DNA of 41,297 bases, from positions 1 to 41,297 of the forward strand of contig JAEEOY010000127.1 in the NCBI GenBank assembly GCA_016284515.1, written 5' to 3'. This DNA is from Kiritimatiellia bacterium. GTDB taxonomy: Bacteria; Verrucomicrobiota; Kiritimatiellia; RFP12; UBA1067. Both the position numbers and the translations under genes were made by a program. Below the pieces are notes generated by a model. That model searched no databases and was not told the origin of the DNA. It saw only the letters and a list, made by a program, of their open reading frames with translations. Positions 33,468 to 41,078 of the stretch are shown here, one piece after another; position 1 is the stretch's first letter, and every line of letters starts with the position of its first letter.

Positions 33468-34330
33468 CTGCATTCTCCTTCATTCTGGGACACCACAAGG
33501 CGCAGACGGTTTTGGAACAAATCGACCGACCCCGGCAGCGAACCATGAGGGTCGCCGTCGTATTCAATCGCGACGGGCACATTGGACGAGATTGCCGTCT
33601 TGCCGCGAAGGACGCGGATTTCTCCGCAGGGCTTGCCGCGATACAGATTCCAGACAATCCGCAAGCATCCGAAACGCGAAACATGCTTCGCAAACCAAAG
33701 CGCGTACTCGTCGTCGGCAATCGGGGGCAACGCAATTTTGAGTCCACCGGCGATGCGCGGCATTCGCGTAACGAGCGCATGGGCGACATTGCGTATCTCC
33801 TCGCCGTTCACCATGATGTCATAGCGTCTGCCGCGCACGACTTCGCGCAGAACAGCCCAGAGCGTTCCTATAAAGTCGCCAAACTTCGGGCGCATCCGAT
33901 TGGCAGAAGCGGCGACAGCCGCCCCCATTCCCAAGTTCATTGAACAGAAGAACGGAACGCCGTTTGCCGTAAGAACTGGAATCTCACGCACCGCGCCATT
34001 GCGCAAGAGGGCGATTGCCTGTTCCGCATCCGTCGGGATGCCATGCGCACGGCAGAAGTCTGGACTCGTGCCGGCATAGATGACGCCGAACTTAATCGAC
34101 GTGTCCGAATTCTCCAGAACTCCGCCAGCCACGGCGTTGATTGTTCCGTCGCCTCCACAAGCGACTACTGCTTCATATCCCTTAGCCTCGCGCGCAAGAC
34201 GCGACGCTTCCTCAATGTTCTTAAGGACTACAAACTCCCCTTCCGGCAGCAACTCACGAAGGCGCGGCAAAATGCGGACGGAGCGTCCGCCGTGCGAAAG
34301 CGGATTGACCAAAACGAGAAATCGTTTCAT
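33449..34330 (-). CDS. Diacylglycerol/sphingosine-kinase-family lipid kinase
   Basis: The protein has 293 aa. The N-terminus MKRFLVLVNPLSHGG and VACGGDGTINAVAGG (GGDGT at 59-63) mark the DAGK catalytic domain, a family that includes DgkB, YegS, sphingosine and ceramide kinases. Later VAIEYDGDPHG matches the conserved second-domain DG(E) region. A GTSPDF segment replaces the usual GTGNDF, an Asn-to-Pro change in the nucleotide-site loop. It probably phosphorylates a lipid hydroxyl at the inner membrane. The ATG overlaps the radical SAM stop (ATGA). Confidence 0.88.
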   Translation of the reverse strand: MKRFLVLVNPLSHGGRSVRILPRLRELLPEGEFVVLKNIEEASRLAREAKGYEAVVACGGDGTINAVAGGVLENSDTSIKFGVIYAGTSPDFCRAHGIPTDAEQAIALLRNGAVREIPVLTANGVPFFCSMNLGMGAAVAASANRMRPKFGDFIGTLWAVLREVVRGRRYDIMVNGEEIRNVAHALVTRMPRIAGGLKIALPPIADDEYALWFAKHVSRFGCLRIVWNLYRGKPCGEIRVLRGKTAISSNVPVAIEYDGDPHGSLPGSVDLFQNRLRLVVSQNEGECRCKNRS

Positions 34331-35571
34331 CTGTAGATTCCCATTTTGTCGTAAACCTTCGTCGGCGTGCCGCCCTTCCATCCTGAAACGAGTTTCTCCG
34401 TCTCTGTCCAAGGAAGAGGAAGTCTATCGCCCGACTTAGAGGCGATTTCGGCGGCGCGGCGCTCGCACGTCCACTCCTCGCACGGCACGGCAAACGCCTT
34501 GCGCATCCGCGCATACGCAGTCTCGAACGGCACTTCGTTGAGATTCCCGAAAGAGATGTTCACGAACTCGCAGGGCTGGACGTCTCCGTTCGCGCCCACG
34601 TAGAAGCGGTCGATTCCGCCGCAGCAGCATCCGAGCATCTCCGCGGACTCCTCGTAGACCTGCGCCGTGAGAATCGTCGGAATGCGCGACTTGGCGGAAT
34701 TGTAGTGCCGCTGCGCGGCGCATGCGACGCGGACGGCTTCTGCGTGGAGCGACTTGTCGAATGCCTTGCCCATCCACGCTCCGCATGCCTTCGGATGGAT
34801 AAGCTGGATGTAGTCGCAGTTGTTTTCCGCGGCAAGGTCCATGATGCGGTCGATTCCGCCGTCAACCACCTCGCGGTCGGAAAGCACCGTATTGAACCCG
34901 ACAAGCATTCCCGCCTCGCGGCAGTCGCGCAGGAAATCGAGCGCGCGGCGCCACGATCCGGCTACTCCCGTGAACGCATCGTGCGCTTTCTCGTCGACGG
35001 AGTGGATGGACGACATTATGCCTGTCACCTTCAGTTCCGCGAGACGGCGAATCTTCTCCGGCGTCGCGCCGCGTCCCGTCGAATTGACCCACACCTCAAG
35101 TCCCGCGATTTCCGCGAGAACCGCCTCAAGGCGTTCGAATCGGAGAAGCGGTTCGCCGCCTTCGACAGCCCACGCGACGATGCCGAAGTCGCGCATCTTG
35201 CGGACGTTCTCAATGAGCGCAGGAAGTGGCATTTCGTGCGGATCGTCCTTGCGCTGGTAGCAGTGCGGGCACTTGTACGCACACGCCTTCGAAATAGAGA
35301 GAACGACGCTGACGGGGCGCGGCGGACGGCAGATGACCTTGTCCTCAAGTGCAGTGAAGAACGCCTGGGACGGATAGCGCGGCAGATAGAAGTCGAGCTT
35401 GTATTCGCCGGACGCGAGGCGCTTCAGCTTGTGCTTAAAGAAGATGCGCGTCAGCTGCGACGCCTTCATGAGCGCGGCGGGATGACGCCAATACCGCCAT
35501 GCGCACGCAAGCGACATGCGGACATAGAAGAGAAACTTCCGGAATCCCGTTATGTTCTCATTCCTTTTCAT
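34327..35571 (-). CDS. Radical SAM protein with SPASM-like C-terminus
   Basis: The protein has 414 aa. The radical SAM motif is CAYKCPHC (C97, C101, C104), preceded by a basic, partly hydrophobic N-terminal region of about 85 residues. WAVEGGEPLL is the GGE motif. The C-terminal third has many Cys: GCCCGG, NGDVQPCEF, FGNL and CEEWTCE, the layout of a SPASM domain with auxiliary iron-sulfur clusters. SPASM enzymes often modify peptides, but no precursor peptide gene fits in this fully overlapping operon, so a lipid or small-molecule substrate is more likely. The ATG lies 14 nt before the UbiA stop. Confidence 0.88.
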   Translation of the reverse strand: MKRNENITGFRKFLFYVRMSLACAWRYWRHPAALMKASQLTRIFFKHKLKRLASGEYKLDFYLPRYPSQAFFTALEDKVICRPPRPVSVVLSISKACAYKCPHCYQRKDDPHEMPLPALIENVRKMRDFGIVAWAVEGGEPLLRFERLEAVLAEIAGLEVWVNSTGRGATPEKIRRLAELKVTGIMSSIHSVDEKAHDAFTGVAGSWRRALDFLRDCREAGMLVGFNTVLSDREVVDGGIDRIMDLAAENNCDYIQLIHPKACGAWMGKAFDKSLHAEAVRVACAAQRHYNSAKSRIPTILTAQVYEESAEMLGCCCGGIDRFYVGANGDVQPCEFVNISFGNLNEVPFETAYARMRKAFAVPCEEWTCERRAAEIASKSGDRLPLPWTETEKLVSGWKGGTPTKVYDKMGIYR

Positions 35572-36487
35572 CGTTGTACCAGAGGAAGAGAAGCTGGATG
35601 GCGACAAGGGAGACGATGGCATAGAGCCAAGTCGCCGCAATAAAATGCAAGAGCAGCATAAGAACGCACAACTGACAATTCAGGCAAGTCGCACGGTGAA
35701 ACATATAATGCGAGACCTGGCGCTGGAATTCGATGACAAGCGCGACAACAATGACCGAAAGAACGAAAAATTCAACATTGAACCATGAAAGGAAATTCAA
35801 GCGCAGCACAGCAAGACATGGATAGCATACGGAAACGAACAGCGCGACTCTCGGCCATATTGTCTGAAGCGTTCGTACTCCAGCCGCACGATCACCCTCT
35901 ACGTCTTTGAAATAGCTGTTGTGGCACATCAGAAAATGAGCAGGCACAATCCAATCCCCGACAAATTCCAGCTCCGGGCCATTCGGACAGCGCCCTGCAA
36001 TGCCAGCAATCGCGAACAGCGCACAACACGAAATGGCGTAGGCGTAGACAAGGCAATTCAATACTGGCACACGCTTGAGGAGCGAATACGCGATGTTCAA
36101 AACGCCGCCAAGCGCGAGGAACGCAAGCGTCCACGGTGACATCAGATACCCGGCGACCGCGATAGCGGCAAGTCCTACGGCGGAAACCGCAAACGCCGGA
36201 AGCGGTTTGAGCGCACCCGTCACCATCGGACGGTGCGGCGCGTTGATCGCATCCTCCTTCCTGTCGCACCAGTCGCTGAAGATCTGGTTGAAGCCCCAGG
36301 CGAAGAACCCCATCGCAAGAAGCCCCGCATCGCGCAACGTCCACGGAAAGTCGTTTAGCGTCCAGGACAACTTAAGCTCGTTGTAAGTGCCATGCGCCAG
36401 GCACAGCCCCGCCAGCACGGTCGTCGCGGTGACGAATCCGTAGTAGAGCCGCATCGAGCGGAGGTAGTAGTAGAGAAACTTCAGCAC
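35558..36487 (-). CDS. UbiA-family prenyltransferase
   Basis: The protein is 309 aa if started at the GTG at 36487, which overlaps the stop of the SPT gene and has AAGGGCG upstream; an ATG at 36454 is the alternative. It has about eight to nine membrane helices. The first Asp-rich motif is NQIFSDWCDRKEDAIN (67-82) followed by PHRPM. The second is NSYFKDVEGDRAAGVRTL. This is the UbiA superfamily, which transfers prenyl groups to aromatic or glycerol-phosphate acceptors in the membrane. No quinone or chlorophyll genes are near, so the acceptor may be the lipid made by this operon. Confidence 0.9.
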   Translation of the reverse strand: MLKFLYYYLRSMRLYYGFVTATTVLAGLCLAHGTYNELKLSWTLNDFPWTLRDAGLLAMGFFAWGFNQIFSDWCDRKEDAINAPHRPMVTGALKPLPAFAVSAVGLAAIAVAGYLMSPWTLAFLALGGVLNIAYSLLKRVPVLNCLVYAYAISCCALFAIAGIAGRCPNGPELEFVGDWIVPAHFLMCHNSYFKDVEGDRAAGVRTLQTIWPRVALFVSVCYPCLAVLRLNFLSWFNVEFFVLSVIVVALVIEFQRQVSHYMFHRATCLNCQLCVLMLLLHFIAATWLYAIVSLVAIQLLFLWYNDEKE

Positions 36488-37665
36488 TTAAGCGCCCTTG
36501 CAATAACATCCGCGGCTTCGTCGATGATTTCGGTCGTATGCGCGGCGGTTACGCTGGTGCGGATCAGAGCGGCGCCCTCGGGTGTTGCAGGCGGAATGAA
36601 CGGATTCACGAACACGCCTTCGTCGAACATCTTCCTTGCGGCCGCGCAAGTCTCGTACGTGCCGCCCGCCTGTATCGGTATTATCGGCGTGAAGCGGCGC
36701 ATGGCAGGCTCCAGCACCGGCAGTCCGCGCGATGCGAACGCAGTGCGCGTGTATTCGGATATCGAACGCAGCTTCGCCACCAGCTCCGGATGCTGCTTCA
36801 GGTATCTCAACGCGGCGAGCGCTGCGGCCGCGCTCGCGGGAGGCACCGAGGCGGAGAACACGAACGGGTAGGACGAATGGCGCAGGAAGTCGATTACCTC
36901 GCGCTTCCCGGCCGCAAAGCCGCCGAGCGAGGCGAGGGACTTCGAGAACGTTCCCATGACGATATCCACGTCCGCGTCGAGTCCGAAATGCGACGCCGTG
37001 CCGCGTCCGCCATCGCCAAGGACACCAAACCCGTGCGCGTCGTCGACCATCACGGCGGCACCGTACTTCTTCGCCAGTGCGCAGATGTCGGGGAGGTTGG
37101 CGATGTCTCCGTCAACGGAGAACACACCGTCAACCACAACAAGCGCCCCCGCGCCAGACGGCACCGAGGCAAGGCGCGCCTCTAGCCCCGCCATGTCGTT
37201 GTGCTTGAAGCGGAGCATCTTGCCGAGGCACATGCGGGCGGCGGAATAGATGCTCGCGTGGTTGTCGACGTCGCAGACAAGATAGTCGTGGCGTCCGACG
37301 AGCGCGCTTATGACGCCGAGGTTCGTCTGGAAGCCGGTGCCGAACGTAATCGCGTCCTCCTTGCCGACGAAGTCCGCGAGTTCGCGCTCAAGCTCGAGAT
37401 GGAGGTCAAGCGTGCCGTTGAGGAAGCGCGAGCCGGAGCAGCCCGTTCCGTACTTCTCGACCGCCTTGACGGCGGCCTCCATGACTTCAGGACAGGCCGT
37501 GAGGCCGAGGTAGTTGTTGGAGCCCAGCATGATGCGGCGCTTGCCCTCCATCACTACGACGGCGTCCTGCCGGGACTCAAGCCGGTGGAAATACGGATAG
37601 ACCCCCGCCCTACGTGCATCCTCTGCACGAGTGTCGGCAACACATTTTTCAAAAATCAGCTTCAT
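36481..37665 (-). CDS. Serine-palmitoyltransferase-like alpha-oxoamine synthase
   Basis: The protein has 394 aa. GVYPYFHRLESRQDAVVVM and IMLGSNNYLGLT (45-56) are closer to bacterial serine palmitoyltransferases than to BioF or Kbl in my reading. Active-site features are H136 (DNHASIY), D208 and H211 (MVDDAHG), and PLP lysine K242 in GTFSKSLASLGG. Such enzymes condense an amino acid with an acyl-CoA or acyl-ACP with loss of CO2; serine plus palmitoyl gives 3-ketosphinganine. It leads the seven-gene operon. Kbl or BioF activity cannot be excluded from sequence alone. Confidence 0.88.
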   Translation of the reverse strand: MKLIFEKCVADTRAEDARRAGVYPYFHRLESRQDAVVVMEGKRRIMLGSNNYLGLTACPEVMEAAVKAVEKYGTGCSGSRFLNGTLDLHLELERELADFVGKEDAITFGTGFQTNLGVISALVGRHDYLVCDVDNHASIYSAARMCLGKMLRFKHNDMAGLEARLASVPSGAGALVVVDGVFSVDGDIANLPDICALAKKYGAAVMVDDAHGFGVLGDGGRGTASHFGLDADVDIVMGTFSKSLASLGGFAAGKREVIDFLRHSSYPFVFSASVPPASAAAALAALRYLKQHPELVAKLRSISEYTRTAFASRGLPVLEPAMRRFTPIIPIQAGGTYETCAAARKMFDEGVFVNPFIPPATPEGAALIRTSVTAAHTTEIIDEAADVIARALKC

Positions 37666-37691
37666 ACTGGTTATATTATCCCTGTGCCGAC

Positions 37692-37700
37692 ATTATACCA
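37692..37700 (-). promoter_or_regulatory. Extended -10 promoter of the seven-gene operon
   Basis: TGGTATAAT on the minus strand is 26 nt before the first ATG. A second AT-rich box (GATAAT) lies 9-10 nt from the ATG. The rest of the 137-nt spacer from 37666 to 37802 shows no gene or clear terminator. Confidence 0.6.
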
Positions 37701-37802
37701 TTTCCGCATTTTCCACCGCAACTAGGGCGGACATGAGCGCGGAACCATGTTTGACCCTGTAGCCTCCGCACCCGACCATTCCAAAATGATAAAACAGGTC
37801 AG

Positions 37803-40800
37803 CTACTCGACTCTGACGCGGAAGAAGAAGGCGTCGCTGGCGTCGTCGGGCGGGACGGCCAAGAGGCGCACGCGGTCGCCGGCGGGGGAATCGATCCAGA
37901 CCTCGACATCGACGCCGGCCGGGGAGAATTCGTCCGGTTCGGGCGTCTCGGCGCCTTCGACTAAGAAGGCCTTCATCAGGTTCTCCAGAAGCGTCTTCTC
38001 CGTCACGGCCGCGGACGAGCCGATCTCCACGCCGTCGATTTCGACTTCGAAGGCGAAGGCCCCCGCATTGTCCGCCGGCCCGAACGCGACAATGCGCACG
38101 TCATCGCTTCCGAAGTCGTCCGGCAGGAGCGTGTCGGACCCCAACGCGAACGAAAGCCACGCGTGCGGCGATTCGCGGACGGCCGCCGCGCCGGCAAGCG
38201 CGGCGCCGCCCGTCAGTTTCACGGCCTGCGCCCAGGCGCGGTAGGCCGAATACGCGTCGGCGTCGGCGACGTGTTCGACGAGGGCGGAGTCGGCGGAGCC
38301 GGCCAGCGACGAGGCGATCCGCTCCGGCGCGGCGTCGGCGGAAAGCTCGGGAATCGGATTGCCCGGCGGCGGCGCGATCCAGCCGAGCTCGACCGAGCGC
38401 AGGACCGTGACGTTCGTGCACTGCGGATGGAAGTCGTACTCCGGTTCGCCGTACCAGAGCATGCCCACCTGCGAGCTGAAGTCGTAGCCCTTCTTCCAGA
38501 ATTCGTAGACGTCGCAGAGTCCGTCGTTGTCGCCGGCCTCCTTGTCCGCGTCGGCGTCGCCGCTCCACCAGCCCCACGTGGAGGAACACAGGAAGATGCC
38601 GCCCCGCCGATAGGAATCCGGGAGGTCGTAATAACCGTCGCCCGACCCGTCCTCCATCCACCATTCGTCGCCGTAGCACGGATCGACCATCCATGCGTCG
38701 GTGTGGTAGAATCCGCCGTCGAGGGAATCGTAGTATTCGGCCGCCACGGCCCAGCCGATTTCGGAGGCGGAAAGCGAGCGGTCGACGTTTTCGCCGCGGG
38801 CGCGGCGCTGCGCGCGGACAGCATCCATGTGCGCCGAGACGCGGCCCGCGAGGTCGAACGACGCGGCGGCGGCTCGCGCCGCGTCGCGGCTCTTGAAGAG
38901 GCCGGCGGAGTGGCAGGCGTCGACGATCACGGCGACCTTGACGCCGGCCGGAAACGCCGCGAGGTCGTCCGCGATCTCGTAGTCGTTGTAGGCCGTCGTG
39001 TTGTCGTAGTAGTCTTCATCGTAGACGCAGAGGAAGGTCGCCTTGCCGGTTTCGTTGGTGATGAGGTCGCCGGTCGTGTCGTTGAACTGCCCGCCGTGCG
39101 AGGAGTGCTGGTAGACGAACGTGTCGCCGGAAACCACCTGCGCGGCGATGTTCGAGATTGCGCCGCGGATCGCGGACTTGGTCGCCTGAGAGTCGAGCAG
39201 GACAGTCATGTTCGCCGCGTCCCATCCGCCGCGCTCCTCGAGGTTCGCAGCCATGAACTTCGCATCGTTCACGCAGCCCGCCAGACTGGAGATATGCGCG
39301 TATTCGTTGATGCCGACGCACAACGCGAACTTCTTCGGCGCGAACGCGACGACGGAGAAGCTTGCCTGTGCGGGGCCGTTGGCATTGACGGCCGTAATGG
39401 TGAAGGAATACGTTCCGACGGCCTCCGGCGTGAAGGAGAGCAGGCCGTCCTCCAGCACGGCCGACGAGTCGCCTTCCGTTATTTCGAGAGAGGTGACGGG
39501 CGCTTCCTCGGGGGCGCCGACGCGGATGGTCGCCGTTGCGGTCTGGCCGACCGGGACGGCGATGTCGCCGATGGAACGGATGCTCGGCGGGGCCGACGGA
39601 TCCGCGACGAGCGTGACCTCCACCGTTTCGGAGAAGGGCCCGGGGCCATTCCCGACGGCGCAGACGCGCCAGTAGTACGTGCCGGGAATCAGTCCGTCCA
39701 CCGTGAAGGAGGTGCCGGTAACCGTCTGCGAGAACTGGAAGTCGGGCTCGCCCCCCACCCCGAAGACGTTGTTGGACACGGCGAGGAGGTAGGACGTCGC
39801 GCCGGCGACAGCGTCCCAGCTGGCGGTGAAGGAGGAGTCGGTGAGGCCGGAGCTGGCGAGGCCGGAAGGGGCGGCGAGGACGGCCGAGACCGCCATGGTC
39901 GCCTTGGCGGAGGCCCCGGCGGTGGCATTGGTCGCGCGGAACGAAAAGGAGAATTCGCCGTCGCTCGCGGGGGTGAAGGTGAAGTCTGCGCCGTCCAGCG
40001 AGTAGGTGCCCGACGGAGCCGTGGCGGACTCGACCGAATAGGAGATGGAGCCGGCGACGCCGGCCAGGTTGGTGGCGACCAGGGTATAGTCGAGCGGTTC
40101 GCCGACGGTCGCGGTCTGCTCCGGAATCGGGACGAACCGGACGTCCGAGGGCGGTTCGTCGCCGACCCAGCCGGCGCGGACGGACCGGAGGACGTCCGTG
40201 TTGAAGCACTGGGCCTCGGTGTAGTCCTCGGTGCCGGGCGGGCCTTCTCCGACCGCGATGTCCTTGGCGTAGTTCCAGAGCTCGTAGAAGTTCGCGTAGC
40301 CGTCCTCGTCGCCGCACGGGGCGACGTCGCAGGCGCCGGTGCGCCAGCCCCGGTTCGCGGCCAGCGTGAACTCGCCGCCGACTTCGTCCTCGGAATCGAA
40401 GCTGTACTGGAAGTAATCGGCCGCCGTGACCCAGCCGATTTCGGAGGAGGAGATCCCCTTCGGCCTGGAGCCGCGCCGGACGGGCTCCTTCGCGCGGATC
40501 GCGTCGATTTCGGCGCCGACGCGTTCGGCCAGGGCGAACGGGGCGGGTGCTGGGCTCGCGGCCGCTGAACGGGCGCGAGCGCGGTGCTTGTCCTTGAAGA
40601 GGCCGGCGGAGTGGCAGGCGTCGACAAACACGACGACCTTCGCGCCGCTCGGGAACTTCGCGAGGTCGGCGGCGAGCTCGTAATCCGCGTAGTCGCCGTC
40701 GTAGGCGCAGAGGCCGGTGTCGGCCGTATAGGCGCCGGTTTCGTCCTCCTCGCTCCAGCCGTGCGACGAATGCGTGTAGACGAACACGTCGCCGGGGGCG

Positions 40801-41078
40801 GCCGCGGCCGCGGCGTTCGTGATCGCGTCGCGGATCGCGTCCTTCGTGGCGGCACCGTCCAGCAGGAGCGTCGCGCTCCCAGGCGTCCACTCGCCGCGCT
40901 GCGTGAGGTTGGTCCACAGGTTGCCGGCGTCCGCCACGCAGCCCCGCAGCCAGTCTTTGCGGGGGACGTAGTCCGTGTCGTACTCGTTCACGCCGACGCA
41001 GACGGCGACATGCGCCGCGGAGGCGGCGGCGGCGAACGAGACGGCAAGCGCAACTCCTGCACATGCTGAAAGCTTCAT
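37803..41078 (-). CDS. Secreted protein with two caspase-like (C14) domains
   Basis: The protein has 1091 aa. A signal peptide (1-22) ends in AAASAA. Caspase-like domain 1 spans about 23-300 with dyad H106 (HSSHG) and C155 (DACHSAGLF). Residues 310-400 look like an Ig/cadherin-type domain, 403-490 a fibronectin type III domain, and 495-580 another Ig-like domain. Caspase-like domain 2 (582-900) repeats the pattern with H661 and C722. The C-terminus (about 905-1091) is unassigned. Both dyads are intact. The protein is predicted to act in the periplasm or outside. A GGAGGAAA site precedes the ATG. Local G+C is much higher than in the neighbouring operon. Confidence 0.9.
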   Translation of the reverse strand: MKLSACAGVALAVSFAAAASAAHVAVCVGVNEYDTDYVPRKDWLRGCVADAGNLWTNLTQRGEWTPGSATLLLDGAATKDAIRDAITNAAAAAAPGDVFVYTHSSHGWSEEDETGAYTADTGLCAYDGDYADYELAADLAKFPSGAKVVVFVDACHSAGLFKDKHRARARSAAASPAPAPFALAERVGAEIDAIRAKEPVRRGSRPKGISSSEIGWVTAADYFQYSFDSEDEVGGEFTLAANRGWRTGACDVAPCGDEDGYANFYELWNYAKDIAVGEGPPGTEDYTEAQCFNTDVLRSVRAGWVGDEPPSDVRFVPIPEQTATVGEPLDYTLVATNLAGVAGSISYSVESATAPSGTYSLDGADFTFTPASDGEFSFSFRATNATAGASAKATMAVSAVLAAPSGLASSGLTDSSFTASWDAVAGATSYLLAVSNNVFGVGGEPDFQFSQTVTGTSFTVDGLIPGTYYWRVCAVGNGPGPFSETVEVTLVADPSAPPSIRSIGDIAVPVGQTATATIRVGAPEEAPVTSLEITEGDSSAVLEDGLLSFTPEAVGTYSFTITAVNANGPAQASFSVVAFAPKKFALCVGINEYAHISSLAGCVNDAKFMAANLEERGGWDAANMTVLLDSQATKSAIRGAISNIAAQVVSGDTFVYQHSSHGGQFNDTTGDLITNETGKATFLCVYDEDYYDNTTAYNDYEIADDLAAFPAGVKVAVIVDACHSAGLFKSRDAARAAAASFDLAGRVSAHMDAVRAQRRARGENVDRSLSASEIGWAVAAEYYDSLDGGFYHTDAWMVDPCYGDEWWMEDGSGDGYYDLPDSYRRGGIFLCSSTWGWWSGDADADKEAGDNDGLCDVYEFWKKGYDFSSQVGMLWYGEPEYDFHPQCTNVTVLRSVELGWIAPPPGNPIPELSADAAPERIASSLAGSADSALVEHVADADAYSAYRAWAQAVKLTGGAALAGAAAVRESPHAWLSFALGSDTLLPDDFGSDDVRIVAFGPADNAGAFAFEVEIDGVEIGSSAAVTEKTLLENLMKAFLVEGAETPEPDEFSPAGVDVEVWIDSPAGDRVRLLAVPPDDASDAFFFRVRVE

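Larger units (their letters stand above)
30773..37665 (-). other. Seven-gene operon, putative novel lipid pathway
   Basis: The genes run, in order: SPT-like transferase, UbiA, radical SAM/SPASM, DAGK-family kinase, ThiL-like protein, extended SDR, ferredoxin-nitroreductase. Junctions are overlaps of 7, 14, 4 and 19 nt, a 3-nt gap, then an overlap of 17 nt. One promoter box lies before the first gene and none is obvious inside. The coupling indicates one process. Taken together the families suggest lipid assembly: long-chain base formation, reduction, phosphorylation and prenyl transfer. Confidence 0.75.

Noticed and set aside
37701-37802. Terminator hairpin after the caspase gene
   Set aside because: No stem of useful length followed by a T run was found between the stop codon and the next promoter.
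38163-40568. Plus-strand open frame of about 800 codons opposite the caspase gene
   Set aside because: It is a low-complexity Gly/Arg/Val/Ala-rich translation antisense to a protein with clear signal peptide, dyads and domains.
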